Shown here in pieces: positions 36,427 to 44,249 of a stretch of DNA of 64,000 nt; positions within the stretch are counted from its first letter, which is position 1; every line of letters begins with the position of its first letter. The DNA comes from Candidatus Allofournierella merdavium (GTDB lineage: Bacteria; Bacillota; Clostridia; Oscillospirales; Ruminococcaceae): contig DWYI01000081.1 in assembly GCA_019118765.1 (NCBI GenBank), positions 1 through 64,000 on the forward strand. The letters run 5' to 3'. The notes under the pieces were generated by a model. That model was not told the origin of the DNA. It ran no database searches and saw only the letters and a list, made by a program, of their open reading frames with translations. Position numbers and translations under genes: made by a program.

Positions 36427-36930
36427 ATGCTCATCACACCGGAATATCTCTTTGCCAGCGTCAGCGGCATCACCCCGGCCTTTTTGAAGGCAAAGGGCAT
36501 CGCCGCCCTGGTGCTGGATGTGGACGACACCCTCACCGCCCACGGCAGTCAGGAACTGGCCGCCGAGGTGAAGGACTGGCTGGAGCAGCTGCGCGCCGCC
36601 GGGGTGCAGCTGATGATCGTGAGCAACAACACAAAGGCCCGGGTGAGCCCCTTCGCCGCGCGGCTGGGGCTGCCCTTTGTGTCCATGGCCTGCAAGCCCC
36701 TCACCTTCGGCCTGGCCGCCGCCCGCCGGCGCTTCGGCGTGCCCCGGCACGCCATGGCCATCGTGGGCGACCAGCTGTTCACCGACCGGCTGGCCGCCAG
36801 CCTTTACGGCGTGCGGGCGCTGATCGTCACCCCCCGGGGCGGCGCCGCCCGGCGGGACATCCGCTTCAAGCGCAAGCTGGAGCAGCCCTTCCTGCGCCGC
36901 TATTACCGAAAGGGGGGCAAGCTGCTGTGA
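36427..36930 (+). CDS. YqeG family HAD-IIIA phosphatase
   Basis: A 167-residue HAD-superfamily phosphatase of the YqeG group; substrate unknown. Catalytic motif DVDDTLTAHG (first Asp of DxDxT near residue 36), motif II VSNNTK (about 69), the lysine in ACKPLTFGL (about 97), and the motif IV segment IVGDQLFTDRLA (about 118). Ribosome binding site AGGAGGGCG. It overlaps the next gene by 4 bases (GTGA). A start further downstream is not needed. Confidence 0.93.
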   Translation: MLITPEYLFASVSGITPAFLKAKGIAALVLDVDDTLTAHGSQELAAEVKDWLEQLRAAGVQLMIVSNNTKARVSPFAARLGLPFVSMACKPLTFGLAAARRRFGVPRHAMAIVGDQLFTDRLAASLYGVRALIVTPRGGAARRDIRFKRKLEQPFLRRYYRKGGKLL

Positions 36931-37787
36931 GCACACCGCTGTTCGGCACCGCCGGCGCCAGCGAGAGTTTTCGGGCCATGGGCTACAAGTCCAGCGCCCA
37001 GGTGCCGGAATATACCGCCGCCATGGGGCTGGACGCCTTTGAATACCAGTGCGGCCGGGGGGTGCGGCTGGGGGAGGCGCTGGCAAAGACCATCCGCGCC
37101 GGCGCCGCGACCCACGGCATTGTCTTCAGCCTGCACGCGCCCTACTACATCTCCATGAGCAGCATGGAGGAGGAAAAGCGCCTGCACAGCGTGGACTACA
37201 TCCTGCAAAGCGCCGCCGCGGTGCGCGCGCTGGGGGGCCGGCGGGTGATCTTCCACGCCGGCAGCTGCGGCAAGCAGAGCCGGGAGGAGGCGCTGGCCAA
37301 GGCGCTGGACACCATGGCCCGGATGCAGGCGGCGCTGGACGAGGCGGGCTTTGAGGACATCACCCTCTGCCCCGAGACCATGGGCAAGGTGGGCCAGCTG
37401 GGCACCCTGGACGAGGTGCTGGCCCTGTGCGGGGTGGACAGGCGCATCACCCCCTGCATCGACTTCGGCCACCTGAACGCCCGGGACGGCGGCTGGATCA
37501 AGGGAAAAGAGCAGTACGCCTTCATCCTGGACCGGATGGCCGAGGCCCTGGGGGACGAGCGGGCGGTGCGTTTCCATGTACACTTCAGCCGCATCGAGTA
37601 CACCACCGGGGGCGAGAAGCGGCACCTCACCTTCGCGGACACGGTGTTCGGCCCGCCCTTTGAGCCGCTGCTGGAGGAGGTATGCCGGCGAGGGCTTTCG
37701 CCGGTGATCATCTGCGAGTCCGCCGGCACCCAGGCGGAGGACGCGGCCACCATGAAACGGTATTATCAGGGCCTCGCGGGGGGCTGA
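36927..37787 (+). CDS. TIM-barrel protein related to endonuclease IV (Nfo)
   Basis: A 286-residue xylose-isomerase-like TIM barrel resembling the AP-endonuclease IV (Nfo) family. Metal-type residues are placed in the expected order: HAPYYI (about 71), HAGSCG (about 112), CPETMGK (about 151), CIDFGHLNARDGG (about 180), HVHFSRIEY (about 214) and ICESAG (about 268). The Nfo motifs are not exact (DFGH instead of DTCH, no SKD...GSH-type ending), so it may act on another substrate. The GTG overlaps the yqeG stop. Confidence 0.75.
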   Translation: MSTPLFGTAGASESFRAMGYKSSAQVPEYTAAMGLDAFEYQCGRGVRLGEALAKTIRAGAATHGIVFSLHAPYYISMSSMEEEKRLHSVDYILQSAAAVRALGGRRVIFHAGSCGKQSREEALAKALDTMARMQAALDEAGFEDITLCPETMGKVGQLGTLDEVLALCGVDRRITPCIDFGHLNARDGGWIKGKEQYAFILDRMAEALGDERAVRFHVHFSRIEYTTGGEKRHLTFADTVFGPPFEPLLEEVCRRGLSPVIICESAGTQAEDAATMKRYYQGLAGG

Positions 37788-37814
37788 ACGGCGCGCCTTT
37801 TTGCCAGAAAAGGG

Positions 37815-37843
37815 TTGCAAAACAGCCGCGTGTAGGGTAAAAT
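37815..37843 (+). promoter_or_regulatory. Promoter of efp
   Basis: TTGCAA, 17 bases, TAAAAT, about 58 bases before efp. The TTGCAA -35 recurs in this window. Confidence 0.75.
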
Positions 37844-37900
37844 ATTTACGGATATGTCAAGGTCAATCTTGAGATTATAAAAAGTTATGGAGGATCCTTT

Positions 37901-38458
37901 ATGATTTCTGCAGGCGATTTCCGCAACGGCGTTACCTTTGAAGAGGACGGCAAGGTGTTGCAGGTGGTGGAGTTCCAGCATGTGAAGCCCGGCAAGGGCG
38001 CGGCCTTCGTGCGCACCAAGACCAAGAACGTCATCACCGGCGCCGTCACCGAGACCAGCTATAACCCCAGCGCCAAGTTCCCCACCGCCTACATCGAGCG
38101 GCGTGAGATGCAGTATTGCTACAACGACGGCGGCCTGTACTACTTCATGGACATGGAGACCTACGAGCAGATCCCCATCAACGAGAAAGACCTGGGCGAC
38201 TCCTTCAAGTTCGTCAAGGAGAACGAGATGGTCAAGGTGCTGAGCTACAAGGGCAACGTGTTCGGCATCGAGGCCCCCAACTTCGTGGTGCTGGAAGTCA
38301 CCGAGACCGAGCCCGGCTTCAAGGGCAACACCGCCACCAACACCCTGAAGCCCGCCAAGCTGGAGACCGGCGCCGAGATCCGCGTGCCCCTGTTCATCAA
38401 CGAGGGCGACAAGATCCGCATCGACACCCGCACCGGCGAGTATATGGAGCGCGCCTGA
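37901..38458 (+). CDS. efp: Elongation factor P
   Basis: Relieves ribosome stalling at polyproline stretches. 185 residues with three OB-like domains. Seen: [24 protein letters not shown] at the N-terminus, [12 protein letters not shown] with the loop lysine that is modified in many bacteria, and the C-terminal signature [17 protein letters not shown] preceded by GGAGGAT. Monocistronic with its own promoter and a terminator at 38480-38511. Confidence 0.98.
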   Translation: MISAGDFRNGVTFEEDGKVLQVVEFQHVKPGKGAAFVRTKTKNVITGAVTETSYNPSAKFPTAYIERREMQYCYNDGGLYYFMDMETYEQIPINEKDLGDSFKFVKENEMVKVLSYKGNVFGIEAPNFVVLEVTETEPGFKGNTATNTLKPAKLETGAEIRVPLFINEGDKIRIDTRTGEYMERA

Positions 38459-38479
38459 GCGACCCATCAAGACCAAGCC

Positions 38480-38511
38480 CCGGGCGGCGGCACTGCCGCC
38501 GCCCGGTTTTT
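38480..38511 (+). terminator. Terminator of efp
   Basis: A nearly perfect GC-rich stem (38480-38492 with 38494-38506) followed by five Ts. Confidence 0.88.
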
Positions 38512-38545
38512 CCATTCAAACCATGTATTTAGGAGGGAATTCCCA

Positions 38546-39004
38546 ATGGAACTGAACGAGAGAGCCGCTTACCTGAAGGGCCTGATGGAGGGCCTGGAGA
38601 TCAGCGAAGAGACCAAAGAGGGCAAGGTGCTCAAGGCCATGTACGACCTGCTGGCCGAGCTGTGCGACACCGTCACCGATCTGGACGACGATCTGGATCA
38701 GGTGTACGACGAACTGGACGCCATGGACGAGGACATGGACGAGCTGGAGGAGTACGTCTACGGCGACGACATGGACGATGAGGAAGAGGACGACGAGGAC
38801 GACGGCGAGCTGGAGGCCGAGGTGGAGTATGAACTCACCTGCCCCAACTGCGGCGCTGTGACCGTGGTGGACGAGGACACCCTCTTCAACCAGAAGATCA
38901 GCTGCCCCAACTGCGGCGCCGAGTTTGACATCGAGTTCAGCGAGTGCGACGACGACGAGTGCGAAGGCTGCACCGGCTGCGGCGCCCCCGAGGAAGAGGA
39001 ATAA
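38546..39004 (+). CDS. Acidic zinc-ribbon protein (CD1247 N-terminal domain)
   Basis: A 152-residue protein of unknown function, matching the Clostridial CD1247 N-terminal domain (LNERAAYLKGLMEGLEI). Residues about 45-95 are extraordinarily acidic (runs of Asp and Glu), followed by two CPNCG knuckles (about 99-103 and 118-122) typical of a zinc ribbon, and a tail with CxxxxCEGCTGCG and EEEE. No membrane segment. AGGAGGGAA ribosome binding site; own terminator at 39031-39069. Family call is good; role unknown, possibly nucleic-acid or ribosome-linked (inference from the zinc ribbon). Confidence 0.8.
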   Translation: MELNERAAYLKGLMEGLEISEETKEGKVLKAMYDLLAELCDTVTDLDDDLDQVYDELDAMDEDMDELEEYVYGDDMDDEEEDDEDDGELEAEVEYELTCPNCGAVTVVDEDTLFNQKISCPNCGAEFDIEFSECDDDECEGCTGCGAPEEEE

Positions 39005-39030
39005 ACACCGCGGCATTGCCCAAAAGCGCA

Positions 39031-39069
39031 AAGCCCGTCCGCCCCGAAAAGGGGTGGACGGGCTTTTTT
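39031..39069 (+). terminator. Terminator
   Basis: 15-bp stem with one G-U pair (39031-39045 with 39051-39065, loop GAAAA), followed by a run of six Ts. Confidence 0.9.
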
Positions 39070-39191
39070 CGTTTGCGGGCGGCCGCTCCGGGGCGGCGGC
39101 GCAATAAGCGCGGCGGCTGTTGCGTTTATCAAATAGAAGGACCTCCCGCGCGGTGGGGGGAGCGAACGGATGGGCAAAGGAGGGAACGGAA

Positions 39192-40238
39192 ATGAAGCGA
39201 GGGATACAGATCTGTTTTGCGGCGGCGCTGGCGGCGCTGCTGCTGTTCGGCTGCACAGGGCGGATGCCATCCGCCGCGCCGGCCGGCTCGGGAGCGTCAA
39301 GCAGGGCGGGCGGCTCAGCCGCCCGGGCCGACGCCGGGGCGGTGGTAGAGCAGCTGCGGGAGCGGTACGGCCTGGATGGGGAGCGGCTTAGCGCCTTTGA
39401 GGTGCTGCGGGCGGAGACGGCCCCGCCTTCGGAGTGGGATGAATGGCCCCGGCTGGAGGAGTACCTTGCGGAGGATGGGCTCACCTGGCGGGACTGGCTG
39501 GAAGTGGACGACGCCCGGCAGCTTTTTGTCGCCGAACTGCGGGTGAAGTACACTCCCGAGACCGCTATCTGCGGGCCGCAGTACAAAGACGGCATCTGGA
39601 CGGTGCTGGCGCCCATGGAGCCGGCGGATGGGGAGCTCCTGGTGAAGGAGAGCATGGTGGCAGCCATCGGTGAGGACCCCGCGCCCACCGACCCGGACGC
39701 GGCGGCGCTGGGGCTCACCGACGACCAGTGGGCCATGGTGAACCATCAGCTGACGGCGCTTGTGGGCTGCGGCGTCTGGCGTGACTATGACTCCCCCGGC
39801 CAGTGGGCACAGGAGCAATTCACCCTCTGGCTGGCGCTGCGGGCGAAGGACTGGCCCGGCATGGAAGATACCCTTTCCGAGAGCGATGTGCTCCGGATGA
39901 CGCAGGCGGATTTCTCGCCGGAAAACGCGGCGTGGAGCGGCACGGACATCCGCCTGCAGCAAAGCGGCCTGTTCACCGACGGCCGGCTGCAGCTGCCGGA
40001 TATGCCGCAGGCGGCGGCGTCCATGGAGACGTGTGCGGTGGAGTACCGCCGCGAGGCGGCGCAGCTGCCGGTCGTCGACGAATATGCCGCGGTGACGGAG
40101 CCGGAGGAACTGGTGGCCACGGTGACCATCGGCGCCGACACACCGGTGCGGATGGAATACCGCTTCGGCCTGATCCCGGAAGGCACCGGCCCCGCCGCCC
40201 GCCCCTGGCTGAAGCAGGCCCGCCTGCTGGACGGATGA
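39192..40238 (+). CDS. Putative lipoprotein
   Basis: A 348-residue predicted secreted lipoprotein. The signal peptide has KR at positions 2-3, a hydrophobic core and a lipobox LLFGC with Cys21, followed by a Ser/Gly/Ala-rich linker (about 22-50). The rest is acidic with no recognised domain. ATG chosen at 39192, 4 bases after AGGAGGGAACG; an upstream in-frame start at 39120 would prevent a proper signal peptide. Function unknown; likely anchored on the outer face of the membrane. Terminator shared with the convergent glycosyltransferase gene. Confidence 0.8.
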   Translation: MKRGIQICFAAALAALLLFGCTGRMPSAAPAGSGASSRAGGSAARADAGAVVEQLRERYGLDGERLSAFEVLRAETAPPSEWDEWPRLEEYLAEDGLTWRDWLEVDDARQLFVAELRVKYTPETAICGPQYKDGIWTVLAPMEPADGELLVKESMVAAIGEDPAPTDPDAAALGLTDDQWAMVNHQLTALVGCGVWRDYDSPGQWAQEQFTLWLALRAKDWPGMEDTLSESDVLRMTQADFSPENAAWSGTDIRLQQSGLFTDGRLQLPDMPQAAASMETCAVEYRREAAQLPVVDEYAAVTEPEELVATVTIGADTPVRMEYRFGLIPEGTGPAARPWLKQARLLDG

Positions 40239-40250
40239 CACCACGAGCAC

Positions 40251-40288
40251 AAAAAGCCCTCCATACACGGGTATGGAGGGCTTTGTTG
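40251..40288. terminator. Bidirectional terminator
   Basis: A perfect 14-bp stem (40253-40266 with 40271-40284, loop ACGG). Five As precede it, so minus-strand transcripts end in U5; plus-strand transcripts have a shorter T-tract. Between the convergent lipoprotein and glycosyltransferase genes. Confidence 0.88.
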
Positions 40289-40290
40289 CG

Positions 40291-41532
40291 CTATTTGCGA
40301 CCGCAGACGTTTTCCAGCACGTCCGCGGCGTGTTCGGGGGTGTTTTCGGGGAACAGGCGGCAGGCCTCCCCGAAGGGCAGGGTGCGCCCGCCCTGCCCGG
40401 CCAGAAAGCGGCCCAGACGGGCCAGCACCTCCGGGCCGGCGCCCTCGCTCTCCTCAAGGCAGAGGGCCAGCGGCCACCGGGCAAAGTAGGGCAGGCAGGG
40501 GTCGTCCGCCCGCTTTGCCAGGTGCAGCACCGGCTTGCCGGCGGCGAAATACTCAAACAGCTTGCTGGGCACCTGGTTGTCCAGGTCGTTGCCCAGGCTC
40601 AGCAGCACGTCCGCCCCCGCCAGATACTCCTCCGCCCGGGCCCGGGGCAGCGGGCCGGTGATCTCCAGCCGGTCGCCCAGCGCCCGGGCGAAGGGCTCGG
40701 GCAGGTCCTTGGGATAGTTCTCCCAGCCGCCGCCCACGAACACCAGTTCCCAGTCGGGGGCGTTCAGCGCCCGGAACAACTCCAGGGCGTAGTGGGGGGT
40801 GCGCAGGGCGGGGTAGAAGCTGCCCACAAAGACGCACCGCCGCCGGCCCGCCGCGCTTTTCACCGCCGCGGCGGCGGGGGCGGGGGGCACCAGGCTGGGG
40901 AAATCCAGCACCGTCATCCGGTCGGCAAAGGGGGCCAGCGGCGCGCTGGGGGCGTAGTAGCGGGCCAGGGCGGGGGGTACCAGCAGCCGGTCCATCCCAT
41001 CCGCCAGCTGCCGCTCTCGGGCCCAGGCGCCGGGGGCGGAATAGCTGGCGTTGGCCGCGTAGGGGTCCATCTGCCAGTCGATCTTGGTGCAGGGCACGGC
41101 GGCCTCGGCCAGGGCGAAGCTGCCGGCGTAGGGGGCGGCCACCGCCACGGCGGCGTCAAAGCCCACGGAGGCGTCCAGCCGCTCGATGGCGCCGCGGGCG
41201 GCGGTGAGCCGTCGGGGCCGCTTCAGGGCGATCTGCCGCACCGCGGCCAGCGCCGCGTCCGGCCTCGCGGCCAGCCGCGCAAGGCGCAGGGGCACCGGCG
41301 TGCCGCCGGCGTGGCCGAACTCCAGCGCCTCGTTCATCCGGCGCTCGTCGGCAAAGGCAAGCGGGTGGCCGACGCAGCCGTCGGCGGCGGGGGGCGGGGT
41401 CTGCCCGTCCCACAGTTCCAGCAGGTGCACGGTGTGGCCCCGCCGCGCCAGCAGGCAGGCCACCCGCCGCGCCAGCGCCGGCGTGGGGGCCAGGGGGAAC
41501 TCCACCGTGTCCAGGATAAAGAGCAGTTTCAT
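40291..41532 (-). CDS. Glycosyltransferase, GT-B type (family 4-like)
   Basis: A 413-residue glycosyltransferase with a GT-B fold. N-terminal Rossmann half begins MKLLFILDTVEF; C-terminal half contains FVGSFYPALRT and the donor-binding EYFAAGKPVLHL (a family GT4-like nucleotide-sugar contact). Donor and acceptor cannot be read. Last gene of a three-glycosyltransferase minus operon. Start ATG 41532 is preceded by AAGGTG; an earlier in-frame start lies within the upstream intergenic region. Low-GC signal absent: composition matches neighbours, so no sign of recent transfer. Confidence 0.8.
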   Translation of the reverse strand: MKLLFILDTVEFPLAPTPALARRVACLLARRGHTVHLLELWDGQTPPPAADGCVGHPLAFADERRMNEALEFGHAGGTPVPLRLARLAARPDAALAAVRQIALKRPRRLTAARGAIERLDASVGFDAAVAVAAPYAGSFALAEAAVPCTKIDWQMDPYAANASYSAPGAWARERQLADGMDRLLVPPALARYYAPSAPLAPFADRMTVLDFPSLVPPAPAAAAVKSAAGRRRCVFVGSFYPALRTPHYALELFRALNAPDWELVFVGGGWENYPKDLPEPFARALGDRLEITGPLPRARAEEYLAGADVLLSLGNDLDNQVPSKLFEYFAAGKPVLHLAKRADDPCLPYFARWPLALCLEESEGAGPEVLARLGRFLAGQGGRTLPFGEACRLFPENTPEHAADVLENVCGRK

Positions 41533-41570
41533 AAAGGGCACCTTGCCCGCCGGGCGGGCGGTCGAAAAAT

Positions 41571-42557
41571 TCAGCGGCGGTCGGTGAGCAGCAGGCGGCA
41601 GAGCCACCGGTAGAAGGGCCCGCCCATGCAGGCCACCAGCGCCACCACCTTCATCTTCCCGGGCAGGCGGGGCAGCGTCAGCGCCCGGCGCAGCCCCTGC
41701 CGCAGCTGGGCCAGCAGAAAGCGGTGGTCCGCCGAGAAGTCCCGGGCGTTCTCCTGCCGCAGGATCATACTGTCCAGATACAGCAGCTTTTCATAGTAAA
41801 ACGCCCGGGCCGTGGGCTCCAGAGCGCTGTCCTTCGCCTCGTTCAGGATGGTGGAGGCCACCGACAGCTGGTCCTCCAGCGCCCGGCGGTGCAGCGGCCG
41901 GTGGGTGGTGGAGGCCGCGTGCTGGCGGTAGAAGTAGCCCACCAGGTCCACAAAGGCCATGCCCTTCACCCGTTGCAGGATGTGCCAGTTGAGGTACAGG
42001 TCTTCGTTGTAGATCACCGGCGAGGAGAAGTCGAACCCCTCGAACAGGCTGCGGTGGTACAGCTTGTTGCACAGGCTGTACTCCACCCGCTTGTCGTGAA
42101 GCAGCGCGTCCAGGTGCAGCGGCGCCTCAAAGCGCAACCGCGCCTGGGGCTCGTCGGGCACCTCCGGGGGCTGTTCCCCCAAGAAGGGCAGAAAGCGGCA
42201 GCAGGCCACCGGCAGGCCGGTGGACCGGCAGCTGGCCGCCAGTTCTTCCAGCATCCGTCGGTGAAGCAGGTCGTCCGAGTCCACAAAGGCGAGATACTCC
42301 CCCTTTGCCGCCTGCACCCCCGCGCCCCGGCCGCCGATGATGCCCAGGTTCTCCTGGTGGATCACCGTGCAGCGCTGATTTTCCCGGGCGAAGGCGTCGC
42401 AGGCCTCGGCGGAACCGTCGGTGCTGCCGTTGTCCACCAGCAGCAGTTCAAAGTCGGTGAGGGTCTGGCGGGAGATGCTCTCCAGGCAGGGGGCAAGGTA
42501 GGCCCCCGCGTTGTACACCAGCACCACCACCGTGATCAGCGGTCTTGTCATGGTCAT
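41571..42557 (-). CDS. Family 2 glycosyltransferase
   Basis: A 328-residue GT-A (GT2) enzyme. N-terminal nucleotide-binding ITVVVLVYNAGAYL and LLVDNGSTDGS; the DxD-like DSDDLLHRRM near residue 95. C-terminal region has an amphipathic helix and a basic tail likely membrane-associated. It overlaps the upstream gene by 4 bases (ATGA); a second in-frame ATG two codons later is also well spaced from the ribosome binding site GGAGGG. Donor and acceptor unknown; surface-glycan assembly is likely from the context. Confidence 0.88.
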   Translation of the reverse strand: MTMTRPLITVVVLVYNAGAYLAPCLESISRQTLTDFELLLVDNGSTDGSAEACDAFARENQRCTVIHQENLGIIGGRGAGVQAAKGEYLAFVDSDDLLHRRMLEELAASCRSTGLPVACCRFLPFLGEQPPEVPDEPQARLRFEAPLHLDALLHDKRVEYSLCNKLYHRSLFEGFDFSSPVIYNEDLYLNWHILQRVKGMAFVDLVGYFYRQHAASTTHRPLHRRALEDQLSVASTILNEAKDSALEPTARAFYYEKLLYLDSMILRQENARDFSADHRFLLAQLRQGLRRALTLPRLPGKMKVVALVACMGGPFYRWLCRLLLTDRR

Positions 42558-43678
42558 CTTCCCTCCGTCTGCGCCGCCCGGGCGAGATAAAATTCCTCCA
42601 GCCAGCGGGCGGTGTCAGCGATGTCGTAGCCCGCGGCGCGGATGGCCCCGGCGGGGCAGCGGCGGGCGGCAAAGTCGCCGCCGGCCAGTTCCAGCGCGGC
42701 GGCCGCCCACTCGCCGGCGGGCTCGTCCAGCCCCATGCGCCGCACCAGCGGGGTGATGCACACCTCGTCGGTGATGGCGCTGCTGGCCACCACCGGCAGC
42801 CCCGCCGCCTGCGCCTCCACCAATGTCACCGGCAGTCCCTCGTGCAGGGAGGGAAAGACAAAGCAGTCCATGGCGGAAAGCAGGGCGGGCACATCCTCCC
42901 GCAGACCGAGAAAGCGCACCGCCTCCGAAAGGCCCAGCCGCCGCGCCTGTTCGGCTATTTTGGGCCGCAGGGGGCCGTCCCCTGCCAGCAGCAGGGCGCT
43001 GTCCGGCCGGCGGGCGTGGAGGGCGGCGAAGATCTTCAGCAAAAAGGCGTGGTTCTTCTGTTCGGTGAACCGGCCCACATGGCCCACCGCGAAGACGTCC
43101 CCGGCAAGGCCCAGTTCTGCGCGCACCGCGGCGCGGGCGGCGGCGTCGGGGGCGAAGGCCTCCGGCTGCACCCCGTTGAAGAGGATGCGGGCGTCGGCCG
43201 CCTTTGCCCCGAACATCCAGTCGGCGGCGGCCTTACTGCAGGCGAACAGGTCGGTGGCCCAGGGCAGCACCATCCGGCCGTAGTGGTCCTTCACCAGCTG
43301 AAAGGCAAGGCCCCCCTCGTTTTTGGTGTTGTGGCTGTGGGCGATGCGCACCGGGATGTCCGCCTTCGCCGCCCGCTGCATCACCAGGCCGCTGAACTTG
43401 TCCATGTGGGAGTGGACGATGGGGTACCGGGGCGAAGCGCGCAGCACCCGGTCCAGCGCCGCGGTGTAGACGAAGGGCCCCTTTTGGGTGATGAAGGGGA
43501 TGCGGTGGATCACGCCGCCCAGGGCCTCGATCTCTTTTTCGTACACGCCGGGAAAGGAGGAGACAAAGTCGAACTGCACCTTCTCCCGGTGGATGTTGCG
43601 GTAGAGGTTCATGATGAGGCTCTCGTAGCCCCCGTGGCCCAAGCCCGCCACACAGTGCAGCACCCGGATCGGCGCCAT
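42554..43678 (-). CDS. Glycosyltransferase family 1/4 (EpsF-like)
   Basis: A 374-residue GT-B glycosyltransferase. N-terminal VLHCVAGLGHGGYESLIMNLYR, HSHMDKFSGL and HSHNTKNEGG; C-terminal VGHVGRFTEQKNHAFLL and FPSLHEGLPVTLVEAQAAGLPVV are typical of GT4 enzymes such as EpsF, which act in exopolysaccharide assembly. First gene of the minus operon, with its own promoter at 43715-43743. The ATG is preceded by a strong purine-rich site. Composition matches neighbours. Confidence 0.9.
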   Translation of the reverse strand: MAPIRVLHCVAGLGHGGYESLIMNLYRNIHREKVQFDFVSSFPGVYEKEIEALGGVIHRIPFITQKGPFVYTAALDRVLRASPRYPIVHSHMDKFSGLVMQRAAKADIPVRIAHSHNTKNEGGLAFQLVKDHYGRMVLPWATDLFACSKAAADWMFGAKAADARILFNGVQPEAFAPDAAARAAVRAELGLAGDVFAVGHVGRFTEQKNHAFLLKIFAALHARRPDSALLLAGDGPLRPKIAEQARRLGLSEAVRFLGLREDVPALLSAMDCFVFPSLHEGLPVTLVEAQAAGLPVVASSAITDEVCITPLVRRMGLDEPAGEWAAAALELAGGDFAARRCPAGAIRAAGYDIADTARWLEEFYLARAAQTEGR

Positions 43679-43714
43679 GGCACGTCCCCCTTTTCATGTC
43701 AGGATACACGCTTC

Positions 43715-43743
43715 AGTATAGCAAAAAGCCGGGGGCTTTGCAA
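43715..43743 (-). promoter_or_regulatory. Promoter of the three-glycosyltransferase operon
   Basis: TTGCAA, 17 bases, TATACT on the minus strand. The predicted start is about 30 bases before the first ATG. Confidence 0.78.
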
Positions 43744-43782
43744 TAAAGCCGCCGGCCGCGCCCAGGTCGCCAAAGGGCGAAA

Positions 43783-43816
43783 AAAGGGGGCCCCGCCGGC
43801 CGGCGGAGCCCCCTTT
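43783..43816 (-). terminator. Terminator of ireB
   Basis: A 15-bp stem with one mismatch (43783-43797 with 43802-43816), with A-rich sequence on the left giving a U-tract on the minus strand. Shares the GGCCCCGCCGG-like core. Confidence 0.78.
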
Positions 43817-43822
43817 GAAGGA

Positions 43823-44068
43823 TCAGGGATTCACATAGTTGCGCACCATCGCCTGCAAAAGATCATCCCGGTCCACCTTGCGGATGAGGGAGCGGGCGTT
43901 CTTGTAGGTGGTGATGTAGGTGGGGTCCTCCGACAGGATGTAGCCCACCAGCTGGTTGATGGGATTGTAGCCCTTTTCCTTCAGGGCGTCGTACACCTCC
44001 TGCACCACGGCGCGGATCTCACGGTCGCGTTCGTCGTAGATGGAGAATACAGCGGTAGGATCAGACAT
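43823..44068 (-). CDS. ireB: IreB family regulatory phosphoprotein
   Basis: An 81-residue negative regulator downstream of the Ser/Thr kinase IreK/PrkC, linked in enterococci to cephalosporin tolerance and cell-wall stress. The conserved core [32 protein letters not shown] and the KVDRDDLL segment are diagnostic. Threonine at position 5 (SDPTAVF) is a plausible phosphorylation site, as threonines near the N-terminus are modified in the homolog. ATG 44068 chosen for the GGGGGG-type site; an upstream in-frame start lies in the promoter. The usual neighbour ruvX is absent. Confidence 0.92.
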   Translation of the reverse strand: MSDPTAVFSIYDERDREIRAVVQEVYDALKEKGYNPINQLVGYILSEDPTYITTYKNARSLIRKVDRDDLLQAMVRNYVNP

Positions 44069-44110
44069 CTCTCGGGCCCCCCTTTGCAAAGGAAATGATT
44101 TTATAAGCAT

Positions 44111-44139
44111 AGTATACAGGATAACGCCCCCGATTGCAA
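44111..44139 (-). promoter_or_regulatory. Promoter of ireB
   Basis: TTGCAA, 17 bases, TATACT on the minus strand, about 40 bases before the ireB ATG. Confidence 0.8.
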
Positions 44140-44194
44140 GAGCGGCCGGCGGGCAAATTTGCGGGTATTTTGTGAAGGCCGCCCCTGCCGGGGC

Positions 44195-44230
44195 AAAAAG
44201 GCGCCGTCTCCCGCAACGGGAAACGGCGCC
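44195..44230 (-). terminator. Terminator of pheS-pheT
   Basis: A 13-bp stem with one wobble pair (44200-44212 with 44218-44230); five As to the left give U5 on the minus strand. It lies 20 bases after the pheT stop. Confidence 0.88.
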
Positions 44231-44249
44231 CGAAAGGACACAAAGAGGC

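Noticed and set aside
36159..36926. A longer N-terminus for the TIM-barrel protein
   Set aside because: The open frame passes through rpsU and yqeG in another phase; the GTG overlapping the yqeG stop is the sound start.
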